NCBI RefSeq assembly: GCF_018861065.1
Contig: NZ_JAHKQO010000002.1
Coordinates: forward strand, 168,114-222,750
Reading direction: 5' to 3'
Source: Paraglaciecola arctica
GTDB lineage: Bacteria > Pseudomonadota > Gammaproteobacteria > Enterobacterales > Alteromonadaceae
Length of the DNA stretch: 54,637 nucleotides
The translations under genes and the position numbers were made by a program. This document shows positions 35,600-47,993 of the stretch, one piece after another. How positions within the stretch are numbered: position 1 is the first letter of the stretch; each line of letters starts with the position of its first letter. The notes below the pieces were generated by a model. That model did not search any database, was not told where the DNA came from, and saw only the letters and a list, made by a program, of their open reading frames with translations.

Positions 35600-38500
35600 A
35601 TGATTGCTTGGTTTGCCCGAAACCATGTGGCCGCTAACTTGCTAATGATCACTATTTTATTTGCTGGTATTTATAGCCTTACTAGTAGAATCCCTCTCGA
35701 AGTGTTTCCGTCATTCGAAACTGACACTATTAGTGTCTCAGTAACCCTGCGAGGTGCGACTCCTGAAGATACCGAATTGGGTGTGGCTATTTTGGTGGAA
35801 GAAGCAGTACAAGATTTAGAAGGTATTGAACAGATTATCAGTGTCTCCTCTGAAGGCTCAGCTAGAATTAGCATAGAGATAGACTCTGATTATGACGCAA
35901 GAGAATTACTAGCGGATATTAAGTCCAGAGTCGACGCTATTAATAACTTTCCTGCGGATGCTGAAAATCCAGTAGTATCCTTAGCGCAACGTACACGCGA
36001 AGTGATAGCGGTGACTATCTCAGGAATATACGGCGAAAAAGAAATCAACGAATTTGCCGAACATGTACGCGATGATTTATTACGTATTCCAGGAATTACT
36101 CAATTAGATTTATCAGGAGTACGTGACTACGAAATAGCCTTAGAAATTCCTCAAGATCGGTTGCGTCAATATGGTCTAACTCTAGCCGAAGTTTCAACTG
36201 CGGTAGCCAATTCAAGTAGCGATATTTCCGCTGGCAATATAAAGACCGACGGTGGTGATGTATTAATTCGTTCCAAAGGCCAAGCGTACCGCAAAGATGA
36301 GTTTGCTGACATTCCTATAAAAACCAATAGTGACGGTTCGATTCTGCGTTTAAAAGATATTGCCGACATTCAAGATGGTTTTGAAGAGACCCCTGTACGT
36401 ACACGTTTTAATGGTAAACAAGCAGCCTTTATAGATGTGTATCGAATTGGCCAACAAAGTGCCGTAGAAGTAGCAGATAAAGTTAAACAATATATTGAAG
36501 ACAAGCAGCCTTTGTTGCCTGAAGGTTACGAGTTAAGTTATTGGGACGACGATTCACAAATCGTAAAAAATCGTATCGCTACCCTAAGCGGCAGCGCACT
36601 GCAAGGTGGCATATTGGTATTACTTTTACTGACGTTGTTTTTGCGTCCTGCCATTGCATTTTGGGTCTTTATCGGGATACCTGTGTCTTTTATGGGAGCC
36701 TTCTTAGCTATGCCCTTTTTTGGGGTGACATTAAACGTCATGAGTTTATTTGGGTTTATTTTAGTACTGGGTATAGTGGTGGACGATGCCATTGTTACCG
36801 GGGAAAACATCTATACCCACCTACGAACATCAGAGTCTGGTGAAGAAGCCGCGATCAAAGGTACCTTAGAAGTCGCCACCCCTGTTACCTTCGGTATTTT
36901 AACTACAATCGCTGCCTTCCTACCATTTGCCTTTATCGAAGGAAATCGTGGAGCCTTATTTGCGCAAATCCCTGTGATCGTGATCCCAGTATTGTTATTT
37001 TCATTAATCGAATCAAAATTTGTTTTACCTTCGCATCTCAAGAATATCAAATTGCGTAACCAAAAATCCTCAAAAGGTAACCGCTTAGAACAGTGGCAAC
37101 AACGTTTTGCCGATGGATTTGAACGTGCCATCTTACGGTATTACCAACCTCTTTTAGGCTTCAGCTTACGTCATAAGCTGGCGACACTGGCCGTTTTTAT
37201 TGGCACATTTTCAATCATTATGGCGCTACTGATGAGCGGCTGGACGAAGTTTGTGTTTTTTCCTCGCGTTCCAAGTGAAACAGTCAGGGCCAGTTTAACC
37301 ATGACTACTGGCACTACATTCGAAGTCACTAATCAGTTCATAGTTAAGATGTCTGAAAAAGCCGAAGAACTTCGAGATAAGTACGTTGACCCAGATACAG
37401 GGCAAAGTGTGATCCTTAACGTACTCGCGTCTACCGGTGGCCGAGGAGGTGCGTCTAATGTAGGTTCTGTTCGATTTGAAATCATTCCTCCTGAACAAAG
37501 AGAATCCTCAATCACCTCTGCCGAATTAGTGCGTGAATGGCGTGATCTCATAGGCCCGATCCCGGGAGCGGAAAGCATTACCTATCGTGCAGAGTTGGGG
37601 CGCTCATCAGACCCAATTGATGTGCAATTAAGTGGTAATTCACAAAAAACGCTGCAAGAAATTGCCGATCAAATAAAGGTTAGACTTGCCACCTACCCCA
37701 CAGTATTTGAGATTGCAGACAGTCTCTCTGACGGTAAAGAAGAATTACAAATTGAGTTAACTCAACAAGGTAAAGCACTAGGTTTGACCCGAGTGAATGT
37801 ATCTAATCAAGTTCGCAACGCGTTTTTTGGCAGCCAAGTGCAGCGAATTCAACGTGGCCGTGACGATGTGCGTGTTATGGTTAGGTTACCCATCGAAGAA
37901 CGACGTTCGTTATCTGATTTACAAAACATTCTAGTACAAACGCCTTCTGGTGGTTCGGTGCCCTTATCTCATGTGGCAACCCTAATTCCAGGTAAAAGTC
38001 CTTCACAAATTCGACGTATAGATCGTTTTAGAACCGTGAGCGTAACCGCTGATGTTGAAAAGACTAATACTAATATGACTGTGTTACAGGCAGAGTTAGC
38101 AGAATACGTTCAACAACTGGTTAATCAATATCCAGGGGTAACATGGAAAATGGAAGGTGAAGCCCGTGAACAACGAGAGTCTTTTTCTTCATTAGGAGTC
38201 GGCTTGTTAATGGTTTTCTTTGCTATCTATCTACTGCTAGCCATTCCATTTAAGTCGTACATTCAGCCCATTATTGTCATGAGTGTTATCCCATTTAGCA
38301 TGATAGGTGCGGTTATGGGACATTGGTTGATGGGGATGGAACTGACAATCATGAGTGTGCTCGGCATGTTAGCGTTAGTTGGCGTGGTGGTGAACGACTC
38401 ATTAGTATTAGTGGATTTCATCAACAAGAAACGTCTGGAAGGTGGCACACTAATGGATGCGGTATTAACAGCCGGAGCATCAAGATTTAGGCCTATTATG

Positions 38501-38728
38501 CTCACGAGTTTAACTACGTTTATCGGCTTAATGCCATTGCTATTCGAAAAATCAACTCAAGCACAATTCTTAATACCTATGGCGGTATCTCTAGGCTTTG
38601 GGATCTTATTTGCGACTTTTATCACCCTAATTTTAGTCCCTATTAACTATATGTTAGTAGAGCGACTTAAGGGAAATACCAAGGATAGCACCCTGATTTC
38701 CAGCCCTACTGCGGTTCAAATAAGTTAA
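35600..38728 (+). CDS. RND efflux permease (HAE1/AcrB-like)
   Basis: 1042 aa, full length for the family, with two halves each having a large periplasmic loop after TM1 and TM7. The TM4 proton-relay aspartates are present in VVDDAIVTGEN. Other family marks are PLEVFPSFETDTISVSVTLR at the first loop and TAGASRFRPIMLTSLTTFIG in TM11. AcrB-type pumps export drugs, detergents or metals. It follows the adaptor after 49 bases; the unit ends in a strong terminator. Confidence 0.96.
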   Translation: MIAWFARNHVAANLLMITILFAGIYSLTSRIPLEVFPSFETDTISVSVTLRGATPEDTELGVAILVEEAVQDLEGIEQIISVSSEGSARISIEIDSDYDARELLADIKSRVDAINNFPADAENPVVSLAQRTREVIAVTISGIYGEKEINEFAEHVRDDLLRIPGITQLDLSGVRDYEIALEIPQDRLRQYGLTLAEVSTAVANSSSDISAGNIKTDGGDVLIRSKGQAYRKDEFADIPIKTNSDGSILRLKDIADIQDGFEETPVRTRFNGKQAAFIDVYRIGQQSAVEVADKVKQYIEDKQPLLPEGYELSYWDDDSQIVKNRIATLSGSALQGGILVLLLLTLFLRPAIAFWVFIGIPVSFMGAFLAMPFFGVTLNVMSLFGFILVLGIVVDDAIVTGENIYTHLRTSESGEEAAIKGTLEVATPVTFGILTTIAAFLPFAFIEGNRGALFAQIPVIVIPVLLFSLIESKFVLPSHLKNIKLRNQKSSKGNRLEQWQQRFADGFERAILRYYQPLLGFSLRHKLATLAVFIGTFSIIMALLMSGWTKFVFFPRVPSETVRASLTMTTGTTFEVTNQFIVKMSEKAEELRDKYVDPDTGQSVILNVLASTGGRGGASNVGSVRFEIIPPEQRESSITSAELVREWRDLIGPIPGAESITYRAELGRSSDPIDVQLSGNSQKTLQEIADQIKVRLATYPTVFEIADSLSDGKEELQIELTQQGKALGLTRVNVSNQVRNAFFGSQVQRIQRGRDDVRVMVRLPIEERRSLSDLQNILVQTPSGGSVPLSHVATLIPGKSPSQIRRIDRFRTVSVTADVEKTNTNMTVLQAELAEYVQQLVNQYPGVTWKMEGEAREQRESFSSLGVGLLMVFFAIYLLLAIPFKSYIQPIIVMSVIPFSMIGAVMGHWLMGMELTIMSVLGMLALVGVVVNDSLVLVDFINKKRLEGGTLMDAVLTAGASRFRPIMLTSLTTFIGLMPLLFEKSTQAQFLIPMAVSLGFGILFATFITLILVPINYMLVERLKGNTKDSTLISSPTAVQIS

Positions 38729-38742
38729 GTAACGACAATAAA

Positions 38743-38773
38743 AAAAGCTAAGACATAACCTGTCTTAGCTTTT
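38743..38773. terminator. Rho-independent terminator of the RND operon
   Basis: 13-bp stem AAAAGCTAAGACA / TGTCTTAGCTTTT with loop TAACC. A-rich and U-rich flanks make it bidirectional, so it can also end the convergent fadH transcript. Confidence 0.9.
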
Positions 38774-38886
38774 AAATATAACTATGCTCCTTGTATCTTG
38801 CGGGGAGCTACTCAGTTGGAAGCTGTGTATATTCAAATAAACTGTAATTAGCCTCCCTATAATAAGACGCAGTTAAAACTCAATGA

Positions 38887-40995
<2,109 letters not shown>

Positions 40996-41072
40996 TTACA
41001 TTTGAAAATGTTCAGCACGACCTTTTTTAGATAGGATGCTGTTTTATTTTGTAACTAGTGTGTATACCTATT

Positions 41073-42932
41073 ATGTCTTCACGAACAAGTTGGACGAAGT
41101 CGCTGTTTATTGGTTTATGGAACGCCCTCAATTTTAGCCGAAAACTATTCTTCAACATCATTTTCATTGTTATTTTTATTGCCTTTATTTCAATATTTTT
41201 TAAGGACAACAATAAAATAACAGTACCAAGCAATTCAGCCTTAGTGCTTAAGTTAGTGGGTAACTTGGTGATAGAGAAAGAAGGGGTCGATCCTTTCACT
41301 GAGTTTATGCAAGAAGCATTTGAGCAAGAGGATGATAATCCAGAAGTATTGCTTCAAGATGTGTTGCTTACCATCGAAAATGCTAAACAAGATCGTCGCA
41401 TTAAAGCGCTAGTATTAGACTTGCACGGACTAGGCAGTGCTGGTTTAGATAAACTAGAACAAATTGCTGTTGCATTAGAAGATTTTAAGGCTAGTGAAAA
41501 GCCTATTTATGCGATCGGTGATTACTTTAGCCAAAACCAATATTACCTTGCAAGTCGGGCAGATCACCTGTACCTCAACCCTATGGGTTTCATGATGTTT
41601 GAGGGTTATGGTCGGTTTGGGATGTATTTCAAATCAGCAATTGAAAAATTGAAAGCCGAAACACACGTTTTCAAAGTCGGGACCTACAAATCGGCTGTAG
41701 AACCCTACATTCGTGATGATATGTCAGACGCAGCAAAAGAAGCCAACAAAGCTTGGCTAACGGCGATGTGGACACAATACAAAACAAGTGTGGCTGCCGC
41801 CCGTGGTTTAGATGTAAACCATTTTGACGAAGAACTCGATGTGTTCTTAGAAAAATTTGAACAATCAGGAGGAGACTTTGCCCAGTACGCTTTAGATTTT
41901 GGGTGGGTTGATGCTCTTAAAACTCGCGAACAAGCGCTGCAAGAAGTGGTTGCAGTGGTAGGTAAAGATGAGAGTGGTAAAGGATTTAATGCGATTAGTT
42001 ATAAAAGTTACCTGAATATCATCAAGCCGGTGTTACCTAATTTGACTAACAACTTGGACAAAGTGGCGATTGTAGTTGCTAAAGGTACTATATTAAACGG
42101 CACCAAAAAACCAGGCCAAATTGGTGGTGACAGTACTGCAGAGTTGTTGCGTAAAGCGCGTTATGACAAAAGTGTAAAATCGGTAGTTTTATATGTTGAT
42201 TCTCCCGGTGGCAGTGCGTTTGCTTCTGAAATCATTCGTCAGGAAGTGGAAAACCTGCAAGCAATAGGAAAACCGGTGGTGGCAGTAATGAGCACTTATG
42301 CCGCATCAGGAGGCTACTGGATTTCTGCTGGTGCAGATAAAATACTTGCAGCGCCAAGTACTATCACAGGTTCAATTGGTATATTCGGTATGTTTTTGAC
42401 ATTTGAAAATACTTTAGATTATTTGGGAGTGCATACCGACGGCGTAGGTACGACTGAATTTGCAGGTATGGGCATTACTAAATCTCTTGATCCCAAAGTT
42501 GCCGCCATTATGCAACGAGGCATAGAGCATGGTTATGACCAATTTATTTCATTGGTTGCAGATAAACGCGAGATGAGCAAAGAGCAAGTCGATGAAATTG
42601 CCCAAGGACGTGTATGGATTGGCGATACTGCGCTGGAATTAGGTTTAGTGGATGAATTAGGGTATCTAGAGGATGGCGTTAAAGCTGCTGCTGAGTTAGC
42701 AAATCTAGAGACTTACGATACTCAATACATCCAAAGAACCTTAACCAAAAACGAATTATTCTGGAAAGAACTATTCCAAAGTGCTTCTGTTTCATTTAAA
42801 GGAGCTTTTGAAATTGAAAAATCTGGCACGATTATGGGGCTTGTCAAAGAAATAACGGCTGACATAGAGGCCGTTTCAAAATTAAATGATCCTAAAGGTG
42901 TTTACGCTTATTGCCTAGCATGTGAGATGTAA
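41073..42932 (+). CDS. sppA: Signal peptide peptidase SppA (protease IV)
   Basis: 619 aa from ATG 41073; GTG 41058 adds five residues (E. coli SppA is 618). One N-terminal membrane anchor (about 24-43), then the two SppA domains. The general-base lysine is in KVGTYKSAVEPY (near residue 206) and the nucleophile serine in YAASGGYWIS (near residue 412), a serine/lysine dyad split over two halves. It degrades cleaved signal peptides at the inner membrane. Divergent from fadH. Confidence 0.96.
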   Translation: MSSRTSWTKSLFIGLWNALNFSRKLFFNIIFIVIFIAFISIFFKDNNKITVPSNSALVLKLVGNLVIEKEGVDPFTEFMQEAFEQEDDNPEVLLQDVLLTIENAKQDRRIKALVLDLHGLGSAGLDKLEQIAVALEDFKASEKPIYAIGDYFSQNQYYLASRADHLYLNPMGFMMFEGYGRFGMYFKSAIEKLKAETHVFKVGTYKSAVEPYIRDDMSDAAKEANKAWLTAMWTQYKTSVAAARGLDVNHFDEELDVFLEKFEQSGGDFAQYALDFGWVDALKTREQALQEVVAVVGKDESGKGFNAISYKSYLNIIKPVLPNLTNNLDKVAIVVAKGTILNGTKKPGQIGGDSTAELLRKARYDKSVKSVVLYVDSPGGSAFASEIIRQEVENLQAIGKPVVAVMSTYAASGGYWISAGADKILAAPSTITGSIGIFGMFLTFENTLDYLGVHTDGVGTTEFAGMGITKSLDPKVAAIMQRGIEHGYDQFISLVADKREMSKEQVDEIAQGRVWIGDTALELGLVDELGYLEDGVKAAAELANLETYDTQYIQRTLTKNELFWKELFQSASVSFKGAFEIEKSGTIMGLVKEITADIEAVSKLNDPKGVYAYCLACEM

Positions 42933-42952
42933 GCGACCAAACTCAATAGTCA

Positions 42953-42983
42953 TGCCCCAATCATTACCAAATTGATTGGGGCA
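42953..42983 (+). terminator. Terminator after sppA
   Basis: 11-bp stem TGCCCCAATCA / TGATTGGGGCA with a 9-base loop, then GTTTATAT. Weak U tract. Confidence 0.65.
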
Positions 42984-43011
42984 GTTTATATACTAGTCTT
43001 CAATAGACCTT

Positions 43012-43503
43012 TTACTTGTCTTTTTTCAACGCTTCTAACAATTGTTTATCTAAACTTTGTGCCGACTCTTTTGCTTGAATAGCGTATTTTTCCAAAGCAA
43101 AATCCTCTGCTGATTTAGGTTCCCACGTTGGAACTTCGATCGGATAGCCTGCTTCATCACTGGCTACAAACACCATAATACAATGACCGGTTTCGACCAT
43201 TTTATTTTGTTTAGGATCACCTGCAATAATTGTAATCTGTACATGCATGCTTGTTTTACCTGTGTGTACTATTTTTGCAGTAAGGGTCACCATCTGCCCG
43301 ACTAGAATGGGTCGAATAAACCGGATACCACCAATAGAGACAGTCACACAATAATGTGCACTCCATTGAGCTGCGCATGCATACCCCGCTTGATCCATCC
43401 ATTTCATGACAACACCTCCATGTACTTTGCCTCCAAAATTAACATCAGTAGGCTCGGCTAAAAATCGAAAATCTAAAGAACGACGTAGTTGCTGATCTTG
43501 CAT
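43012..43503 (-). CDS. Hotdog-fold acyl-CoA thioesterase (YciA/BFIT type)
   Basis: 163 aa from ATG 43503 (MQDQQLRRSLDF); the frame runs upstream to 43602 but without family similarity. The hotdog helix NFGGKVHGGVVMKWMDQAGYACAA contains the acid and glycine motif of the acyl-CoA thioesterase family. Following strands read TVSIGGIRFIRPILVGQMV. Cleaves acyl-CoAs to free CoA in the cytoplasm. The chain-length preference is not known. Divergent from sprT. Confidence 0.92.
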   Translation of the reverse strand: MQDQQLRRSLDFRFLAEPTDVNFGGKVHGGVVMKWMDQAGYACAAQWSAHYCVTVSIGGIRFIRPILVGQMVTLTAKIVHTGKTSMHVQITIIAGDPKQNKMVETGHCIMVFVASDEAGYPIEVPTWEPKSAEDFALEKYAIQAKESAQSLDKQLLEALKKDK

Positions 43504-43546
43504 TGCGATACTCAAAAGGATTGGCTTTAGCTGATTATTGGTTAAA

Positions 43547-44074
43547 ATGGCTGCATTGTCAGTAACTCTTGTTATTTGTAGAATATTTTTGTCATCCCAC
43601 ACCCAACAATTGATAATTAATAAAGTTGAACATTGTATTGATCACGCTTCTTCATACTTTGGAAAAAACTTTCCATTACCCCAAATAAACTTCAATCAGA
43701 GAGGAAAAATAGCAGGTAGTGCTCGGCTGCAATTAAATGAATTACGTTTCAATCCGATACTGCTTTCAGAAAATTTTGATGCCTTTTTAAATGAAGTAGT
43801 GCCTCATGAAGTCTGCCATTTGTTGGCCTATCAACTATTTGGAAAAGTGCGCCCCCATGGAAGGGAGTGGCAAAACTTGATGTTGAAACTGTTTGATTTA
43901 AGGGGACAAACCTACCACCGAATGGATGTCTCTAGTGTTACGGGACGACATTTTAACTACCATTGTCAATGTGGCAAAGTGAAACTAAGTATTCGCAGAC
44001 ACAATAAAGTTATCAGAGGTCAGCAACAGTACATTTGCCGTAAATGCGCGACTGAGTTAACTTTAGATAACTAA
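43547..44074 (+). CDS. sprT: SprT-family zinc-dependent protein
   Basis: About 175 aa from ATG 43547; TTG 43538 and TTG 43589 are alternatives (E. coli SprT has 165 aa and its homology starts near LSSHTQQLI). The HExxH motif HEVCH is in EVVPHEVCHLLAYQLFG, followed by PHGREWQNLM, and there is a C-terminal zinc ribbon (CQCGKV and CRKCATEL). Eukaryotic SPRTN relatives cleave DNA-protein crosslinks; the bacterial role is uncertain. Confidence 0.92.
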   Translation: MAALSVTLVICRIFLSSHTQQLIINKVEHCIDHASSYFGKNFPLPQINFNQRGKIAGSARLQLNELRFNPILLSENFDAFLNEVVPHEVCHLLAYQLFGKVRPHGREWQNLMLKLFDLRGQTYHRMDVSSVTGRHFNYHCQCGKVKLSIRRHNKVIRGQQQYICRKCATELTLDN

Positions 44075-44295
44075 ATATTTTAGATGAAAGTTTTAGCAAA
44101 TATGTGAGTCACTTTAGTTACGTTAGCTTGTTATCACTCAATACTATCCAGCTTTTGGGCTATAAAACTAGGGAAGTTGCCATGTCCGAATTTCAAAAAT
44201 TGGATGGTGGTTCGAGTTGCCTATCACTGCGCTTTTGAATATTACCCTATCTAGATAAACCGCTCTTATAGGGCAATCAATGTGGTTCTTGTTAA

Positions 44296-44742
44296 TTAAA
44301 ACCAGCGTTTAGTAAATGCTTTGTCTAACTCGTCAAAGGCAGTTTTCAATAACCTTGCAAGCTCTTTATATTCGGGTTTAGCTTTAGGAGATTGCAATGC
44401 ACAACCTTGCATCTGCATTTTATGATGAATAGTTAAATACCAACTTTTTAAGGAGGGAGGCAACAACTGCTGTGAACGATGCCCTAACCACAAAATACCT
44501 TGAAGAGGCAAAGACAAAAAGAATACTCCGATTGCTAAAGCTTGCGGCAATCTGTCAATACCTTGTAAATTAATCAGTGCGGTTACCGTCAAGACAGCCA
44601 GAGCCGGCATAACTTTTATTGAAAATTTTGTAGCGGCAATAACACGACATTCAGGGAATACACCATACAATTGATGTTGCATAGGCCAAGTTTGCATATA
44701 TTGCTGACCTTCTTTGACCATTGATGTAAAGGTTTGCGGCAA
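44296..44742 (-). CDS. yfbV: YfbV/UPF0208 inner-membrane protein
   Basis: 148 aa from TTG 44742, which has GGAG eight bases upstream; the GTG at 44763 has GGAG directly adjacent and is less likely. It contains the family pattern GQQYMQTWPMQHQLYGVFPECR, two membrane segments in the centre (ALAVLTVTALI and IGVFFLSLPLQGILWLG) and the C-terminal KPEYKELARLLKTAFDELDK. In E. coli YfbV affects Ter macrodomain organisation. Confidence 0.9.
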   Translation of the reverse strand: MPQTFTSMVKEGQQYMQTWPMQHQLYGVFPECRVIAATKFSIKVMPALAVLTVTALINLQGIDRLPQALAIGVFFLSLPLQGILWLGHRSQQLLPPSLKSWYLTIHHKMQMQGCALQSPKAKPEYKELARLLKTAFDELDKAFTKRWF

Positions 44743-45098
44743 TTTAATTACTCCAAAAAACACTCCAATTTATTGTAACGGCTTAAGTGAATTTAAGCTA
44801 ATACCAAATCGTACTAACAATTGTTCACTTCACTAGTGTAATTTGCTAGCAATAATAAAAGTCTAAGCTGATATATTTAATTACCCACTTCATCGACATA
44901 TAATATTGTGAACAGTGCCATTGTAAGTGCTTAGCGTACAACGTTGCGCTATATTTGCGATACAAAAACAGCGCTCCACAATTAAGTTCCATATTAGATA
45001 TTGAAACTACTAGACATGCCCACATGTCTAGCGACAATGAGATAAATGAAATAGGCATCATCTGTGATGTCATTTAAAGAAAATATTTGGAGAGTTAA
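44743..45098. promoter_or_regulatory. trxB upstream region with two palindromic elements
   Basis: 356 bases without a credible gene. It holds a palindrome at 44932-44951 (TAGCG, TA bulge, CAACGTTG, CGCTA) and a perfect 9-bp inverted repeat at 45010-45031 (arms CTAGACATG / CATGTCTAG, loop CCCA), about 68 bases before the trxB start. Both could be operators or leader hairpins. The 75-codon frame at 44846-45073 lacks coding character. Confidence 0.5.
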
Positions 45099-46052
<954 letters not shown>

Positions 46053-46078
46053 TAAGTCAATTAGAGAGTTTAATTATA

Positions 46079-46103
46079 GGGCCTCGACATGAGGCCTTTT
46101 TTT
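46079..46103 (+). terminator. Rho-independent terminator of trxB
   Basis: Stem GGCCTC / GAGGCC with loop GACAT, followed by TTTTTTT. Confidence 0.92.
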
Positions 46104-46140
46104 ATTCACTCATAAGATAACAGACAACAACGATATTTTG

Positions 46141-46854
46141 ATGCTGACCTTAACCAAGCTTGACCAACAACTTTTTTTTCCTCCCACCGATATGGCCCTT
46201 ACCGATCCTAACGGGCTATTGGCATTTGGTGGGGATTTGACAGCTAAGCGTCTACTCCTAGCTTATTCTTCTGGGATATTTCCATGGTTTAGCGAAAATG
46301 AACCTATTATGTGGTGGTCGCCAAATCCGCGCGGCATATTGCCTTTAGATAATTTCAATTGTAGTAAAAGCCTTAAAAAATTTGCCCGAAAATGTCACTA
46401 CACCATCACTATCAATAAGGCATTTGACCAAGTCATTGATGATTGCGCAAACATCCCCAGAAACGATTCTGGTACTTGGATAACGCAAGACATGCTCAAC
46501 GCATACAAACACCTGCACCAACTTGGTTATGCTCACTCTGTTGAAGTATGGAACGAGAATATCTTGGTCGGTGGTTTATACGGTATAATAGTCGGCAAAG
46601 TTTTTTGCGGAGAGTCTATGTTTCATAAAGCTACCAATGCCTCTAAATTAGCCATGCTATGTTTAGTTAAGCTACTTAAATCTCAGGACGCAGAATTTAT
46701 TGATTGCCAAATGCAAAATCCTCATCTAGCTAGCTTAGGCTGTGTTGAAGTACCCAGAACCAAATTTTTATCGATGTTAGCCGCTCAAAGTAAACAATTA
46801 TTTGATGAAGATATTTGGCAACCTCGCGCTATTGATCTCAAGAAGTTGTTATAA
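46141..46854 (+). CDS. aat: Leucyl/phenylalanyl-tRNA-protein transferase
   Basis: 237 aa from ATG 46141 (a TTG precedes it). Adds Leu or Phe to N-terminal Lys/Arg of proteins, marking them for ClpS-ClpAP. Motifs are LAFGGDLTAKRLLLAY, IMWWSPNPRGILP, the VGGLYGIIVGKVFCGESMF strand and SKLAMLCLVK. First gene of an aat-bpt-infA run. Confidence 0.97.
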   Translation: MLTLTKLDQQLFFPPTDMALTDPNGLLAFGGDLTAKRLLLAYSSGIFPWFSENEPIMWWSPNPRGILPLDNFNCSKSLKKFARKCHYTITINKAFDQVIDDCANIPRNDSGTWITQDMLNAYKHLHQLGYAHSVEVWNENILVGGLYGIIVGKVFCGESMFHKATNASKLAMLCLVKLLKSQDAEFIDCQMQNPHLASLGCVEVPRTKFLSMLAAQSKQLFDEDIWQPRAIDLKKLL

Positions 46855-46857
46855 ACA

Positions 46858-47562
46858 ATGGGCATGAAATTTGGTATTACTCCAGCATTTAAATGCAGCT
46901 ATTTACCTGAACAAGATGAACAGCTCTTGGTATTCATGAGTGACACGCAACCCACAATGTCTGAATACGACTTTTTAATTGCTGCCGGGTTTAGGCGCAG
47001 TGGCACACAAGTGTACCGTCCCCACTGCGGCTCGTGTAACGCTTGTGAGTCTATTCGACTGCCAGTTAATATCTTTTCACCGTCTAAGAGTCAAAAGCGC
47101 ATCATAAAGCGTAATCAAGACCTGACGATATGTATTAGCAATAGCGACAAGCCAGAGTACTATCCACTGTATGAATCATATATAAACCAACGTCATGATG
47201 ATGGCAGTATGTACCCAGCAACGATTGAACAATACCAAGGGTTTATTCTCAGTCCTTGGAGCAATGCGTTGTTTGTTGAGATACATGAAAAAGACCAACT
47301 TATTGGTGTAGCTGTTACCGATAACCTTGCCACATCACTGTCTGCGTTATACACCTTTTTTAAGCCAGAAGAGCAACATCGTTCATTAGGAAGCTTTGCT
47401 ATATTGCAACAAATTGAACTTGCTAGGTCACTCAATAAACCCTTCTTATATTTAGGTTATCAAATCGATACCTGTCAAAAAATGAGCTATAAACAGAATT
47501 TTTTGCCTCATGAGCGGTTTTTTGACAATAAATGGCAACTAATTACAAAAAAATCAGGGTAA
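46858..47562 (+). CDS. bpt: Leucyl-tRNA-protein transferase (Bpt/Ate)
   Basis: 234 aa. Adds Leu to N-terminal Asp/Glu of proteins. The active-site cysteine cluster HCGSCNACESIRLPV and the R-x-x-R-G region SKSQKRIIKRNQDL are typical, and the C-terminal YLGYQIDTCQKMSYK matches the ATE family. It starts 3 bases after the aat stop, indicating translational coupling. Together with aat it supplies substrates to the ClpS/ClpA pair encoded nearby. Confidence 0.95.
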   Translation: MGMKFGITPAFKCSYLPEQDEQLLVFMSDTQPTMSEYDFLIAAGFRRSGTQVYRPHCGSCNACESIRLPVNIFSPSKSQKRIIKRNQDLTICISNSDKPEYYPLYESYINQRHDDGSMYPATIEQYQGFILSPWSNALFVEIHEKDQLIGVAVTDNLATSLSALYTFFKPEEQHRSLGSFAILQQIELARSLNKPFLYLGYQIDTCQKMSYKQNFLPHERFFDNKWQLITKKSG

Positions 47563-47646
47563 AGCTTTACACTCGGCCCCTTATTGGGCAAAATCTGCGC
47601 GGCATTTTTAGACACTTATTTTATTGATTAGAGGTAACAGAGTTAG

Positions 47647-47865
<219 letters not shown>

Positions 47866-47933
47866 TAGACCATAATTTTACTTTTGAGCTAATGAGCTAG
47901 TTCTACAAGCTCAAGTTAAAATTTTAAAGATAC

Positions 47934-47967
47934 AAAAAAACCGATATTTTCAATATCGGTTTTTTTA
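47934..47967. terminator. Bidirectional terminator between infA and clpA
   Basis: 9-bp stem ACCGATATT / AATATCGGT with loop TTC, flanked by A7 and T7, so it serves both convergent units. Confidence 0.92.
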
Positions 47968-47993
47968 TTTGCGGCTAGTACACAGGTATTAAT

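Noticed and set aside
44846-45073. 75-codon minus-strand frame upstream of trxB
   Set aside because: No ribosome site, no family pattern, and it spans two palindromes that better explain the region.
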